From contig NZ_JAPJIV010000005.1 of assembly GCF_026241895.1 (NCBI RefSeq), positions 186,001 to 250,000 of the forward strand: a stretch of 64,000 nucleotides of DNA. The letters are read 5' to 3'. This document shows positions 36,419 to 45,689 of this stretch, piece by piece. The number at the start of each line of letters is the position of its first letter. Within the stretch, counting starts at the first letter, position 1. Under the pieces are notes generated by a model. That model was given only the letters and a program-made list of their open reading frames with translations, made no database searches and was not told where the DNA came from. The stretch is from Pseudomonas sp. RIT-562. Its GTDB lineage: Bacteria; Pseudomonadota; Gammaproteobacteria; Pseudomonadales; Pseudomonadaceae. Both the position numbers and the translations under genes were made by a program.

Positions 36419-36681
36419 CTAACGTCCAGGACTCAGCAGTAAGAAACACGAAACACGCTGCGTCATTTTATTTCGATACAGTCTCTGATCGTGGAGCGAG
36501 TTCGAACACCGTATCGAGAGCTACGAAACGCGGAAAAATGACACGATTGGACCGCAAGTACAGCATTGGTTACTCATGAAAAACGATTAGTAGCCGTTAA
36601 CTTTTGATTCCGCTAACAGCATTGTTAGCGGGGCGCAGATAAGCGCGGACGAAATCAGTTAACGAAGAGTGATAGCAGAGA
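36419..36681. promoter_or_regulatory. Divergent control region with hairpins
   Basis: Lies between the RAQPRD operon (-) and the membrane-protein gene at 36682 (+). It holds a perfect 9-bp hairpin CCGCTAACA-gcat-TGTTAGCGG at 36610-36631, 50 bp before the + gene, and a spaced repeat TCGATAC...GTATCGA near 36474-36515. Both could be operators; neither is followed by a T run. Confidence 0.4.
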
Positions 36682-37263
36682 GTGAACATCCAACAAGCAA
36701 TTCGGCGGTACCGTATTCGACAGGCCGTGGGCTTCTCCTTGATGGTCTTCGGGGGGCTATTTTATTTGGTTTCATCGTTGATTTTTCTGCACCATCAAGC
36801 AGAGACTCTCGCGAGCACAAAATTTTTTGGGCATTTGGGAGGGGTTGTGCAAAATTTAGTAGCCGATGTTTACCAGGTCACATCACCCTACATCGGTTTT
36901 GTATGGGAGCACGCGCCTACCCTCAGCCAGGAAAACCCGCTCAGCTATGGAAATTTGCTGTTTTTCGGTTTGCTGGGTGTGATGATTATTGGAAAGCAAA
37001 TTCTCCTTTCCGCTAGCCAACTCAAGAGGCGTGTTCAGGTTCAATTCGAACGTCTTGAGGAAGCTCAGTGGCGCAACTCGATGCAAAATGGAGCAGCCAC
37101 CCAAGTCAACGCAAATCAGATCGGGCAGATCAATTTTTATCAGCAGTCTATGCCGCCGTCCCCTAGCGGTGATTGGTGGCAGCGGCCGTTGGGTATTGTT
37201 GGTTTGTCTATTATTGGCGGTTATGTCGTCGCGATTTTGGCTAAATTCACCGGAATGGTTTAA
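36682..37263 (+). CDS. Cargo membrane protein of unknown function
   Basis: 193 residues from the GTG at 36682. Hydrophobic segments lie at about 14-34, 92-108 and 168-186. Between the second and third is a soluble loop with a basic helix (SASQLKRRVQVQFERLEEAQ) followed by the repeat-like NGAATQVNANQIGQINFYQQ. The base composition is more AT-rich than neighbouring ICE genes and the strand is opposite, so it is a separate acquisition at a known variable slot (PFL_4697/RAQPRD). It has its own terminator. Surface exclusion or phage defence are possible roles, not shown. Confidence 0.65.
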   Translation: MNIQQAIRRYRIRQAVGFSLMVFGGLFYLVSSLIFLHHQAETLASTKFFGHLGGVVQNLVADVYQVTSPYIGFVWEHAPTLSQENPLSYGNLLFFGLLGVMIIGKQILLSASQLKRRVQVQFERLEEAQWRNSMQNGAATQVNANQIGQINFYQQSMPPSPSGDWWQRPLGIVGLSIIGGYVVAILAKFTGMV

Positions 37264-37274
37264 CACGTCAGCGT

Positions 37275-37298
37275 TACATTTTATTAAATGTATTTTTT
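37275..37298 (+). terminator. Rho-independent terminator of the 36682 gene
   Basis: TACATTT-tatt-AAATGTA followed by six T residues, 12 bp after the stop. It overlaps the last codons of the convergent - strand gene. Confidence 0.85.
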
Positions 37299-38015
37299 AA
37301 ACGTCGCCGCGGTGATGGCTGTCGTTATTCCGAGCATCATCGCGCAAGGCAAAAAGACGGCCATAGGATTGAGCGAAAAGGGCAGGGACAGATACATGAT
37401 CCAGGGTACGAGCAGCAGGGGTATCACTGCTCGTTTAGCTCGGTGATAGACAAAACTGCTTTCTCGCCCGGCTCCAAACTTGCGCAGGTCGCGGCGCATC
37501 AAACCATCGACAAAACCGGTGAACGAGGCCAACAAAAATAGCGGTGTGGCCAGAGCCAAGATGGTTAGGCGCACTACGAAGGTAAAGGTCACATACACCG
37601 CCGCCAGTACGAAATCCTCAATGCTCACGTAGAGCTGATTCGCCCAGCTCCAGAAGCCATTGCCCTGGCCCGAAACCCGCGCCTGCCGGGCAAAATCCTC
37701 AAAGCCAGTCTTGACCAGCAGCCACTGATTGAGGAGCTCCAGCCACTGGACAATTGTTTTCCCAGGCTGTTGGATGAGAAGTGAAGCTTTGAAGTGCTCG
37801 CTGAGCCAGCCCAACTCACTGGTTAGCATAGCCTGACTATGCCGCCAGCCCTGATCACCCCAGAACAGTAGCAGCCCGGCGAACTCGATGAGGATCGAGA
37901 ACAGCAACGAGGCAATCAGCAAACCGATGATGCGCAGGACTAGGCTGATCGTCGAGATGATCAATCCCGGACGCTGGATCGGTTGTGGCGGCGTGTTCTG
38001 GGTGGAAGTCGCCAT
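37284..38015 (-). CDS. ICE membrane protein, PFL_4697 family
   Basis: 243 residues with four or five membrane helices (about 25-50, 130-155, 150-170, 200-225). LISTISLVLRIIGLLIASLLF near the start and GFVDGLMRRDLRKFGAGRES in the middle are typical of TIGR03747. It sits beside the TraD coupling-protein gene, as in PFGI-1. The role is unknown but it is conserved with TraD. Confidence 0.88.
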   Translation of the reverse strand: MATSTQNTPPQPIQRPGLIISTISLVLRIIGLLIASLLFSILIEFAGLLLFWGDQGWRHSQAMLTSELGWLSEHFKASLLIQQPGKTIVQWLELLNQWLLVKTGFEDFARQARVSGQGNGFWSWANQLYVSIEDFVLAAVYVTFTFVVRLTILALATPLFLLASFTGFVDGLMRRDLRKFGAGRESSFVYHRAKRAVIPLLLVPWIMYLSLPFSLNPMAVFLPCAMMLGITTAITAATFKKYI

Positions 38016-38105
38016 AGTTCACCCCATTGCGCGCTGCAGAGTTGATGTGGGCAATACGTCTCCTGGATCGTTTTCTGCTGAATCGAAACCTGTTGTGGGG
38101 TAGGG

Positions 38106-40223
38106 CTACCCCACCTGATCCAGATCGAAGTTGGTAGTTGGGCCGCCACCGCTTGCGCTCCACCATTGCCCCGCCTGCGCGTTATAGGCCGCCCGCATCC
38201 GTTGAGTGAGTTCCTGTAGGTCCTTGGGCATGGCGTCGACGTTGGAGGGTTTTGGCAACGGCATGCGGACTTTCCAGAGCTGCCCACCGGCCTGGAAGGA
38301 GAACATTTGCCCCTTGGGCAAACTGACGATATGAGCAGGCTCGATCAGCGGCACACTGGTGCTGCTGACACGGTCCTGGGAGGACGAGGTGAAGTCCGTG
38401 TTGGCGTCCGGATCGGATGTGTCCGTCGCACCCGACATCAGGGTCTTGGTCAGCACGTTAACCTTGGGTAACTGCTGGGTGAGCAGTTCAGCGGTGGCGG
38501 TTTCGCGCACGCGGAGCATCTGCAGGGTGTTGAAGTTGCCAATCACCTGGCCAGCTTTGGCGCGGTTGCCGATACGTGCTTCGATATCGCTGAGGGTCTG
38601 GGTGTAGGCGGTTACCTGGATACCGGCGCCGCCACCCTTGTTGATCAGGGGGATGAACTCATCGCCCATCAATTCGTTGAACTCATCAGCGTGCAGGTTT
38701 ATCGGCAGCTTGTCACTGCTGCTGCCTGATGGGGGCAGGCCGTGGTCAATGCCATGTTTGTAGATGTGGCCCGCGACCGAGACCAAATCAGCGAACATGG
38801 AGTTGCCCACAGCGGCTGCGACTTCGGCGTCGGTCAGCGCATCCAGGCCGACGTAAACGATGCCGCGTTTGCGAATGATCTGCATCCAGTCGAAGATTGG
38901 TCGCGGGTCATCTAGGTCGGTGTAGTTGGGGGCCAGCAGTTGGGCGGTCTTGCCGGTGGTGAGTTTCTCCAGCAGCGGCAGCAGCGAAGCAACGATTTTG
39001 TCGAAGTAGGTGCGGTCGTAACGTACTGCCGAGCGCAGTCCATCCAGCACCGGATCGAATACCCGTTTCACCGCCAGGTACTGTTCGATGGCCACCACAC
39101 GCTTTTCGCGTCCCACCATATGCCGGGGAATGTTCTTCTCAGTGAGTTTGCCTTCCAGTTGGACGATCACTTCCCAGGCTTTCGGATCGGTCTTGGCGAA
39201 AAACTGCTGAGCGTATTCGATGAACAGCGCGTCTATATTGACCACATGTCGCTGGATCTGCAGGTAGTCTGGGCGCCGGCCCAACTCGATCAAAGCCCGG
39301 GCAATGATGTTGACAAAGCGCCAGGCGAACTCGCGAAAGGCTGCGGAGTTGCCTTCGCCACTGAGTTGCCCAGCGATGCGCGATGCTACCTCCGAGATGC
39401 GCCCGAAACGTCCCACCGCGTTGTAACGCGCGGAGATCTCTGGCCAGCCTAGATGGAAAACATAGAATTCCTTTTCCCGACCGGCCCGTTTGGCTTCGAC
39501 GTACATGCGTTTGAGCAGGTCGGCATCGCCCTTCGGATCGAAGACGATGACCACCTCATGTTCGACGCGGTGAATGTCCTGGGTGATGTACACCTCGGCG
39601 AGTCGCGTCTTGCCGACACGGGTAGTGCCCAGCACCAGGGTGTGTCCGACCCGTTCGCCCAGCGGCAGACTGACTTCCGTTTCGTTGGGCTCGACCCCAT
39701 GCAACAGAGGCGAGCCACCGACTGGGGGTAAAGGGCGCAACGGATTGAAGGCACTGTCCCAGGCGGTGACACGGGCCAGTATCGAGAGCGGAAACGGTGC
39801 ATGCTCCAGGCGCCGTTCGAGTTCACGGGCCAGCCGGTAGTGGGTCGGTTGGTCGACATAATGGGCGACCGCCGGATCCTGGGCCTCGACCAAGCGCTGG
39901 GTGTGCAGGCGGGTCCAGCGAAAGCCGCGACCCATGAACAAACGCTTACGACTGACCGGAATCTGCCGGCTGGTCAGCTCGTAGCGGGGCAGCCGGCGGA
40001 TATTGCGCCGATAGCGCAACACCTCCCAGGCTTGTCGCAGGCGGATCAGGCCGAACAGGGTATAGGCCAGCGCCGCAACCTGCCCGATCTCGGGTGACAG
40101 GGCCACGGCCCAGGGCGAGTACACGCACAACACCGCGGCGGCGATGCAGATTGTTACGGTGTACAACTCGACCGCTGGCCGGAGCTTGGACTCCATCGCA
40201 TGCTCGGCCATGACCTGACTCAC
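38106..40223 (-). CDS. traD: Conjugative coupling factor TraD (SXT/TOL subfamily)
   Basis: A 705-residue type IV coupling protein that delivers the relaxase-DNA complex to the channel. Two N-terminal membrane helices (about 21-40, 45-63), Walker A LGTTRVGKTRL at about 198-208, VVIVFDPKGDAD nearby, and a TraM-recognition-type C-terminal ATPase part (NLHADEFNELMGDEFIPLINKGGGAG, TAYTQTLSDIEARIGN). It matches TIGR03743. The start overlaps the preceding gene by ATGA. Confidence 0.93.
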   Translation of the reverse strand: MSQVMAEHAMESKLRPAVELYTVTICIAAAVLCVYSPWAVALSPEIGQVAALAYTLFGLIRLRQAWEVLRYRRNIRRLPRYELTSRQIPVSRKRLFMGRGFRWTRLHTQRLVEAQDPAVAHYVDQPTHYRLARELERRLEHAPFPLSILARVTAWDSAFNPLRPLPPVGGSPLLHGVEPNETEVSLPLGERVGHTLVLGTTRVGKTRLAEVYITQDIHRVEHEVVIVFDPKGDADLLKRMYVEAKRAGREKEFYVFHLGWPEISARYNAVGRFGRISEVASRIAGQLSGEGNSAAFREFAWRFVNIIARALIELGRRPDYLQIQRHVVNIDALFIEYAQQFFAKTDPKAWEVIVQLEGKLTEKNIPRHMVGREKRVVAIEQYLAVKRVFDPVLDGLRSAVRYDRTYFDKIVASLLPLLEKLTTGKTAQLLAPNYTDLDDPRPIFDWMQIIRKRGIVYVGLDALTDAEVAAAVGNSMFADLVSVAGHIYKHGIDHGLPPSGSSSDKLPINLHADEFNELMGDEFIPLINKGGGAGIQVTAYTQTLSDIEARIGNRAKAGQVIGNFNTLQMLRVRETATAELLTQQLPKVNVLTKTLMSGATDTSDPDANTDFTSSSQDRVSSTSVPLIEPAHIVSLPKGQMFSFQAGGQLWKVRMPLPKPSNVDAMPKDLQELTQRMRAAYNAQAGQWWSASGGGPTTNFDLDQVG

Positions 40224-40735
40224 TGTCCCAATGAGGTGGCGGTGATCAAGACGGGGTAGTGCAAAATCTGCAGGCGGGTGGCGATGTCGTTGCCGTTGAC
40301 CGGCAGGATGGTGATGTCTGGAGCGGCTGCGCGAATTCGGGCCAGGGCTTCAGTGTCGGCTACTTCGACGGCGAGGCCAGCCGCGCCCATTTCCTGCAGT
40401 TCAGCAGCGCGCTGACGCAGCCAAGTCAGCGACAGGGGATCGTCACCGACCAGAAAAAATGGCCGCAAGCCCGGCATGTTCAGGGCGCGATACGTGATCT
40501 GGCCGGGGCTCAAGTGGGGGCTACGGATGGGCAGTATCCAGGCTTCATCGGCAAACGTGGACAGGTCCGCATGCATGGCCCGATCAGGCTGGATCTTGTT
40601 GTTTATTAGCGGCCTGGCAACTTGAAAATGGTGTCGGGTGAAGTCGCTAGGCTGATCCCCGGCTACGGTCAGTTCCGGCTGGGCGAAAGATACCAAAAGC
40701 AGGATGAAATAACAGGCGATGGGGATTCGCTTCAT
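40220..40735 (-). CDS. ICE protein, PFL_4695 family
   Basis: 171 residues from the ATG at 40735 (MKRIPIACYFILLLV), with a signal peptide (about 1-26). The domain carries WILPIRSPHLSPGQI, LRPFFLVGDDPLSLTWL and ITILPVNGNDIATRLQI. It fits TIGR03765. Periplasmic and always coupled with traD; its exact role is not known. Confidence 0.85.
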   Translation of the reverse strand: MKRIPIACYFILLLVSFAQPELTVAGDQPSDFTRHHFQVARPLINNKIQPDRAMHADLSTFADEAWILPIRSPHLSPGQITYRALNMPGLRPFFLVGDDPLSLTWLRQRAAELQEMGAAGLAVEVADTEALARIRAAAPDITILPVNGNDIATRLQILHYPVLITATSLGQ

Positions 40736-41280
40736 GGTGGTGTGCCCTGTTTGAAAGAAACCAGCAACCGTTCGAGTTGCCGGGAAAAGCCGGCGCGGTA
40801 ACGCGCGGCCGGCGTTCCTCCTGCCGGGCGGTGATATCGGCCGGCAGCTGATACCCAATCACCGGTGGTGGCGTGATGCTCCTGCAACAGCGCGGCGGTC
40901 ACGGCGAGATTTCGGTAAGGGTCAAGGGCTTCGCAGGGGCTGGAATAACGTTGCCCGTGGTAACCCAGGTTGGTTTGTCCAAGACCGACATCGACCCGCT
41001 TGGCGTCATGTCGCGCGAGCGCCTGAAGTAAGGCGTGACAGGCGGCCTGGCGAGTGGCGAAGCGGTAGGGTATTCCGGCGATGTTCAGGGTCCAGGGCCA
41101 GGGCAGCAATCGACCACGGACGTGGATACCACTCTCCTGCAGGGCAATTGCGAATAGCACCATAGAAGGGATGTCGGCGTCATGCGCCGCCAATTGATAG
41201 GCCGGAGGCGGAAGTTGGTCGGCCTGGACGGCGAGCACCGTCAGCACCAGCGCAAGACCACTCAGTCGAGGCGTTGCCAT
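40732..41280 (-). CDS. Lytic transglycosylase of the ICE
   Basis: 182 residues, signal peptide (about 1-20). SLT-like fold: the catalytic Glu is in FAIALQESG (about residue 49), and VGLGQTNLGYHG and LDPYRNLAVTAALL match the later SLT motifs. It cuts peptidoglycan to let the transfer machine cross. Overlaps its neighbours on both sides. Confidence 0.85.
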   Translation of the reverse strand: MATPRLSGLALVLTVLAVQADQLPPPAYQLAAHDADIPSMVLFAIALQESGIHVRGRLLPWPWTLNIAGIPYRFATRQAACHALLQALARHDAKRVDVGLGQTNLGYHGQRYSSPCEALDPYRNLAVTAALLQEHHATTGDWVSAAGRYHRPAGGTPAARYRAGFSRQLERLLVSFKQGTPP

Positions 41281-41981
41281 TGTCCATTCACCTGTTGAAA
41301 TGTGGCAGGCATTGGCCCCGGGGCACCCAGGCTGAACCAGCGACCACGGTCATGGTTCAGGGTGATCTGCCGGCGTTGAACCTTGACGGGATCGATGCCC
41401 GCTTGCCGAGCCCAGCTACGGACGCGTTCATCCTCGCCTTGGCTGCCCACCAGGTAGATATCGAACGCCGTGTCGCTGCTTTGCAGACGCTGGGCTTCGG
41501 CGGTACACGCTGAGCAGTGGTCCTCCACAAATAGAGCCTGGCGCGGCGCGGCCGCTGAGCTGATAGGGGGCGGGGATGCCATGCCCTGGATCGGTAGCAG
41601 CCCGGGAAACAGCTTGGTCCAGGCCGCGGCGTAAGCGTTTTGGTAGGCCAACTCGCGCTCGGCGCGTTTGGCTTCCAGCGCTACCTGTAATTCGGCATAG
41701 CGCTGGCGCTCTTGGTCGGTCTGGGCCTCAACCCCGAGCGCGGTCAACGGATCGAGGTTCGGGCTCCAGAAACCGCGTGGGCCGGATTGGATCTGTTCGA
41801 AGCGCGTCCACTCCTGCCCCGTCAGGCCCCAGCTCGCTGCCTGTTCAGAGTCAGAGCGCCCCAGCGGAGCAGACTGCGTGTCCTGGGTCTGTGACTGTGT
41901 CGTGACGGGGTTGCCCATCGCAGCGTCCATGGCCAGTAGCGAAGCGAGACAGACGACGGTGGGCAGTAGCGCTCTGTTCAT
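41262..41981 (-). CDS. ICE protein, PFL_4693 family
   Basis: 239 residues, signal peptide (about 1-23, ending DAAMGNP). Contains ASWGLTGQEWTRFEQIQSG and LGVEAQTDQERQRYAEL, hallmarks of TIGR03759. The C-terminal thioredoxin-like part has LFVEDHCSACTAEAQRL, with a CSAC pair that could be redox-active. Periplasmic. Confidence 0.87.
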   Translation of the reverse strand: MNRALLPTVVCLASLLAMDAAMGNPVTTQSQTQDTQSAPLGRSDSEQAASWGLTGQEWTRFEQIQSGPRGFWSPNLDPLTALGVEAQTDQERQRYAELQVALEAKRAERELAYQNAYAAAWTKLFPGLLPIQGMASPPPISSAAAPRQALFVEDHCSACTAEAQRLQSSDTAFDIYLVGSQGEDERVRSWARQAGIDPVKVQRRQITLNHDRGRWFSLGAPGPMPATFQQVNGQWQRLD

Positions 41982-41990
41982 GATCGCTTC

Positions 41991-42662
41991 TCAAGGGAGG
42001 TGCACGGTCTGGTCTGGCTGAGCGGCCACCGCGAAGATGGCTGAGTTCGGCTCCAGCACTTTCAGGTACCAGGCTCCGAGCTGCTCGCCGCTATGCAGCA
42101 GCCGAACATCTATGAGAGAGCGACTGTCATGAGGTGCGACTGCCAAAAAGCGCTCACCACCACGGGATTCGACCCCCAACACCGAGAACGGTGGCGAGAG
42201 CGGGACGGGCTTGGGGCGAGCGGTCTTTTTCGGTTTAGTCGCGGAAGGCGACGGCGGTGGGGGTGATGGCTGGGTCTTGTGCTCCTGGAACTGCTGCTCG
42301 ACCTGTTCAAGGTGTGCGCGCAGCGCTGTCAGTTCTGCCACGGTGGCGCGGGCTGCCAGACCATCGCGCAGCTCCTGTATTTCTTGCGCCCACTGATCCA
42401 GCATCGGATCGAGGGTATTGGCCTGTTGCTCACTAGTATCGACCATCTGCTTCAGGTCTTTCAGCGCGTACTGCAGCTTCTCTTGTGCATCCTTGAGGGC
42501 GCTTGAATCATGTTGCAGGGTGTCCAAAGTTTGTCGGTATTGCGTGTCCGTGCTCTGCAGTTTTGCCATGCGTTGATACTGGTTATACAAACCACCGCTC
42601 AGCCCGGCGACCGCCAGGCAAAGGAGCCCGATGATGAGGGTTTGAAACGTTGAGGCTTTCAT
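41991..42662 (-). CDS. ICE-associated coiled-coil membrane protein
   Basis: 223 residues. One N-terminal membrane helix (about 8-25), a long coiled coil (about 30-130, DTLQHDSSALKDAQEKLQYA and following), a Pro/Ser/Lys linker and a small C-terminal domain (SVLGVESRGGERFLAVAP). Topology resembles PilP/PilO-type or transfer-channel scaffolds. Conserved at this locus but no defined function. The four-base overlap with PilL-like suggests coupling. Confidence 0.7.
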   Translation of the reverse strand: MKASTFQTLIIGLLCLAVAGLSGGLYNQYQRMAKLQSTDTQYRQTLDTLQHDSSALKDAQEKLQYALKDLKQMVDTSEQQANTLDPMLDQWAQEIQELRDGLAARATVAELTALRAHLEQVEQQFQEHKTQPSPPPPSPSATKPKKTARPKPVPLSPPFSVLGVESRGGERFLAVAPHDSRSLIDVRLLHSGEQLGAWYLKVLEPNSAIFAVAAQPDQTVHLP

Positions 42663-43201
42663 GACCGCGCCTCCGATTGATGGGGCAAGACGGGTGTAAT
42701 CAGCGCGACACCGGCATCCGTTTTCTGCTGTTCGAAGCAGACCGAACGGCTGACTTCATCGGTCGTGAGTTGCCAGGCGGGGCCAGCCAGCACTTGTAGC
42801 GCGCGGCGCAAAGGGATTGGACCAAGCCGGTAATGGGCTGCAGGCAGAGGCCGGGTAAACAGCAACTTCACCGACGCAGTAACGGGGCAGAGCGAATAGC
42901 CCGAGCGCTGCAATACGTACTGCAACGCATCCTGCACTGAGGGGTTTAGGCTGGACGGGATGTTCACTTCAATGATTTGAGCGAGAAGATAGCGTTGTTC
43001 CGTGGTGGGCTCGGTGCTGACCAGCGTATAGCGGCCATAGCGGAGTTCTGTCGGATGGTTTCCTTCCGCTGTGTCCCTCGAAAGCTGGGCCCGATTGGAG
43101 CCACTGTCGATCTCTGGATGGGTTGGCAATGTATTGGGGATTTGCGCGGTGCAGGCGCTCAACAAACCCAGCAGGCAGACAGGCGTGAAAAAACGCTCCA
43201 T
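42659..43201 (-). CDS. pilL: PilL-like conjugative protein (TIGR03748 family)
   Basis: 180 residues. A lipoprotein-type signal (LLSACTAQ, Cys17) precedes a domain with RYGRYTLVSTEPTTEQRYLLAQI, VQDALQYVLQRSGYSLC and PAAHYRLGPIPLRRALQVLAG, the N-terminal part of PilL of ICE type IV pili. The full pil operon is not in this window. A leader inverted repeat lies at 43209-43246. Confidence 0.82.
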   Translation of the reverse strand: MERFFTPVCLLGLLSACTAQIPNTLPTHPEIDSGSNRAQLSRDTAEGNHPTELRYGRYTLVSTEPTTEQRYLLAQIIEVNIPSSLNPSVQDALQYVLQRSGYSLCPVTASVKLLFTRPLPAAHYRLGPIPLRRALQVLAGPAWQLTTDEVSRSVCFEQQKTDAGVALITPVLPHQSEARS

Positions 43202-43208
43202 GGAAAAA

Positions 43209-43246
43209 ACCTCATGACAGATTCAGTGCAAAACCTGACATGAGGT
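43209..43246 (-). promoter_or_regulatory. Inverted repeat in the pilL leader
   Basis: ACCTCATG and CATGAGGT (8 bp) flank 22 nt immediately upstream of the pilL-like start at 43201. It covers the region where the ribosome-binding site must lie. Confidence 0.35.
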
Positions 43247-43307
43247 GAAGGAGCAACTCAGTGAGAAAGTTGATTCAAGGCGGGTCGTGTTAACGCTGAA
43301 CGCGTTG

Positions 43308-44063
43308 CTATTCATCAAAAATAGCGAGCCCATTCAAGACGGCAGCGTCGGGGTCGAAGATCAACAATCTCGCATCCGCCAATGCCGCCAGGTACAGTAC
43401 GTTGACTAGGACTTCCGGTGTGCCTGCGTCGAGTTGCTCTTGTCTCAAGCTTGAATAACGTTTGCCCTCAATGTTCAGCAAGTTTTCGTCCGTCCATGGC
43501 GTGCCAATCAGCTTGCAACTGATGCCGCAGCAATCCGGCAACTCGAAAAGCTCGAACAAAAGGCCGGTTTGCCTCGGAGCGGAGTTACTTGCCCATCCTT
43601 CCAGATAGAACATCGCTTCTTCAGGAAGGTGTGCGGTACTGATCTCCCAGGCTCGACTGTAGTGCCCCGTTTCGAAGCTCAAGCGATGGACCATGGCTTG
43701 GGCTTCTTCCAGGGAGTACAGATCGCCGAGGTGATGCCGCTCGTTGAGCATGTCGCCCATCACGGCGTAGATCACTTGGCGCACCAACCCGGTGGACTGG
43801 CAGCGTTCATCTAATTCATCCAATTCATCCGGAATGGATTGGCCTTCGCTGATCAAGGCGAAATCGTCATTGAACAGGCAGGTGAACAGTTGCAGCTCAT
43901 TGTCGGGCAGATGTGCTTGTGAGTCGTGCACTGGTCGAACGCAGGGAGGGCAGTCGTTTTCGTAGGTGATCAGTAGCAGCCGTTCGATATGAAGGTTGTC
44001 GTAGCCGCGAGCAAATGGGGTTGAGGCCATCAGCAGAGCTGGGGCTTGGTGTGCGGGGTTCAT
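43308..44063 (-). CDS. ICE-associated hypothetical protein
   Basis: 251 residues from the ATG at 44063. Soluble, acidic; contains RLLLITYENDCPPCVRPVHD, DDFALISEGQSIPDELDELD and PDCCGISCKLIGTPWTDENL. The cysteine pairs might bind metal. It follows radC by about 50 bp on the same strand. Conserved in ICE accessory regions to my memory, but with no known role. Confidence 0.6.
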   Translation of the reverse strand: MNPAHQAPALLMASTPFARGYDNLHIERLLLITYENDCPPCVRPVHDSQAHLPDNELQLFTCLFNDDFALISEGQSIPDELDELDERCQSTGLVRQVIYAVMGDMLNERHHLGDLYSLEEAQAMVHRLSFETGHYSRAWEISTAHLPEEAMFYLEGWASNSAPRQTGLLFELFELPDCCGISCKLIGTPWTDENLLNIEGKRYSSLRQEQLDAGTPEVLVNVLYLAALADARLLIFDPDAAVLNGLAIFDE

Positions 44064-44115
44064 GAGGGTTCTCCAGAATGAAAATGAACAAGGCGCCCGA
44101 AGGCGCCTGTGAGGG

Positions 44116-44610
44116 TTAAAGCCAGCCGTATTCGGCAAGGGAGAGAGGACGACCTTCACCCACGATGAAGTGATCCAATACACGCACTTCGATCAAGGCC
44201 AAGGCCTCCTTCAGCCGTGCGGTCAAGACGCGATCCGCCTGGCTGGGTTCTGTACAACCCGAGGGATGGTTGTGAACCAAAATGGCGGCCGCAGCGTTAT
44301 GCGCTAGGGAACGCTTAACGACTTGGCGGGGGTAAACGCTGGCGCCATCAATGCTGCCGTGAAAGAGGACTTCGAATGCCAGCACCCGGTGCCTGGCATC
44401 GAGAAAGATCACACCGAAGACTTCATGCTCTTGTTGCGCAAGCTGCAGTTTTAGGTAGGAGGCAACAGTGTCAGGCGACGTCAGGATAGGGCCGCGGGCG
44501 AACAGCCGACGATCCAGAATATGCTGCGCTTCGTCGATCAGCTGGTTTTCTTGGACAATGCGATCAGCCTCGAAATCCGAGGTCTCAATCAGTGTAAGTT
44601 GGGTGCTCAT
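44116..44610 (-). CDS. radC: RadC-family JAB-domain protein
   Basis: 164 residues from the ATG at 44610. The JAB/MPN metal motif is complete: [15 protein letters not shown] with H113, H115 and D126, and E80 upstream. MGS-type helix-hairpin-helix of chromosomal RadC is missing, as usual in mobile-element copies. Such proteins are common on ICEs and plasmids next to antirestriction genes. The original DNA-repair role of radC was withdrawn, so function is open. It is downstream of RNA element copy B. Confidence 0.88.
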   Translation of the reverse strand: MSTQLTLIETSDFEADRIVQENQLIDEAQHILDRRLFARGPILTSPDTVASYLKLQLAQQEHEVFGVIFLDARHRVLAFEVLFHGSIDGASVYPRQVVKRSLAHNAAAAILVHNHPSGCTEPSQADRVLTARLKEALALIEVRVLDHFIVGEGRPLSLAEYGWL

Positions 44611-44711
44611 GGCGGTACCTCCGAAGGGAACAATCAGGGGTACACGCCCGAGGGGAGTGGTATCCCCCAAGGTGGGTGTGGAGTCTTGGGCGTTAGCAGA
44701 TGGCGCGCTGT

Positions 44712-44969
44712 TTACAGCCGAGTGAATCGGTGGCGTTGACCGTGTAGATGTGAACCACAGCCGTCGCAAGGCGATGGAGAAAAGGTTCTTATTCCCCAGC
44801 CGGCTTCGGGATCGAAGTCGGCACTGATGGGCATCAACCGAACTAGCTCACGATGTATCGCGGCGATGCGTTGTTCGACCTCATCCTGCGAGTAATACAG
44901 CGATAAGGTGCTGTAGTCCTCGTAAGCTGTAGCGAACAGGCAGTCGTCGCAAAGCCAGAAGGATTCCAT
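44712..44969 (-). CDS. Small zinc-ribbon-like ICE protein
   Basis: 85 residues from the ATG at 44969 ([20 protein letters not shown]). An N-terminal CDDC pair and a C-terminal [13 protein letters not shown] suggest a bound metal. Lies between the STY4534-like gene and radC on the same strand. Function unknown. Confidence 0.6.
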   Translation of the reverse strand: MESFWLCDDCLFATAYEDYSTLSLYYSQDEVEQRIAAIHRELVRLMPISADFDPEAGWGIRTFSPSPCDGCGSHLHGQRHRFTRL

Positions 44970-45039
44970 AATGGTCCCCTGTGCTGATTGAAGAAAAGGC
45001 GCTCGACGGAGCGCCTTGATGAGGAACATCGTGGACTGT

Positions 45040-45621
45040 TCAGGCGGACTGAACGGTACGGGTGGCATCACGGCGGGCCGTGCGCGGAGCGGGTGGAGAT
45101 TCAGGTTCCACCCGAGCCTCTATTGGGTTTTCGGTATCCTCAACTTCGGCATCAGCCGACGGTGGGGATGGTTCACTGTTTGGCGCTTGCTCAGCAGGTG
45201 CTGTTGCTTCCTGCCTGGCGGGTGCTTTGTATTCGAACGTGCCGTTGATCTTGATCCAGTCGATGAACAGCAAACGACCTTTCAGGCTGGCGCCCGGTTG
45301 GCCTTGTTTCTCGCCTTTCTCATAGAGAAACGGATCGATCCACAGGTCGCCGATACGGAACGACAGCAAGACCTTTTTCTCGGCGTTGACGGCGTCCATA
45401 TAGAGACGAATCAAGCGTTCAGCTTCACCCCCAGCGACTTTGCAGTCGAAGCGGGTGTACTCCACCGCATCGGTGGCACCGTGCAGGGCTGCGATATCGC
45501 AGGCAATGAATGGTTGGCCGCGGCGGACTTGGACTTCACGAACACGGTTGAGGTAGCCGATACCGACGGTGTGCAGGTTGAAGTAAGTGGTCGCTTCTTT
45601 GGATTGGTTGGCGTGGGCCAT
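45040..45621 (-). CDS. STY4534-family ICE replication-associated protein (DUF3577)
   Basis: 193 residues. The N-terminal domain (about 8-145) is typical: TTYFNLHTVGIGYLNRVREV, RGQPFIACDIAALHG and FRIGDLWIDPF. The C-terminal 45 residues are a low-complexity Ala/Glu/Pro tail. The family is named as a pathogenicity-island/ICE replication protein; the molecular role is unclear, with an OB-fold-like strand pattern suggesting single-strand DNA binding (inference). RNA element copy B lies in its leader. Confidence 0.82.
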   Translation of the reverse strand: MAHANQSKEATTYFNLHTVGIGYLNRVREVQVRRGQPFIACDIAALHGATDAVEYTRFDCKVAGGEAERLIRLYMDAVNAEKKVLLSFRIGDLWIDPFLYEKGEKQGQPGASLKGRLLFIDWIKINGTFEYKAPARQEATAPAEQAPNSEPSPPSADAEVEDTENPIEARVEPESPPAPRTARRDATRTVQSA

Positions 45622-45659
45622 GGTGGTTCTCCTGTTTCAAGGGGAAACGGCGACGCACA

Positions 45660-45689
45660 GTCCCTGATGGGGAAGTGAGCCCCCGTCAG
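45660..45689 (-). promoter_or_regulatory. GC-rich hairpin in the STY4534-like leader
   Basis: CCCTGATGGGG pairs with CCCCCGTCAGGG across a short loop (about ten pairs, one mismatch), 40 nt before the start codon. It resembles the G-run/C-run hairpins before ardC and topB. Confidence 0.4.

Noticed and set aside
39453..39840. Open + strand frames inside traD and other transfer genes
   Set aside because: They are antisense shadows of well-supported genes on the - strand.
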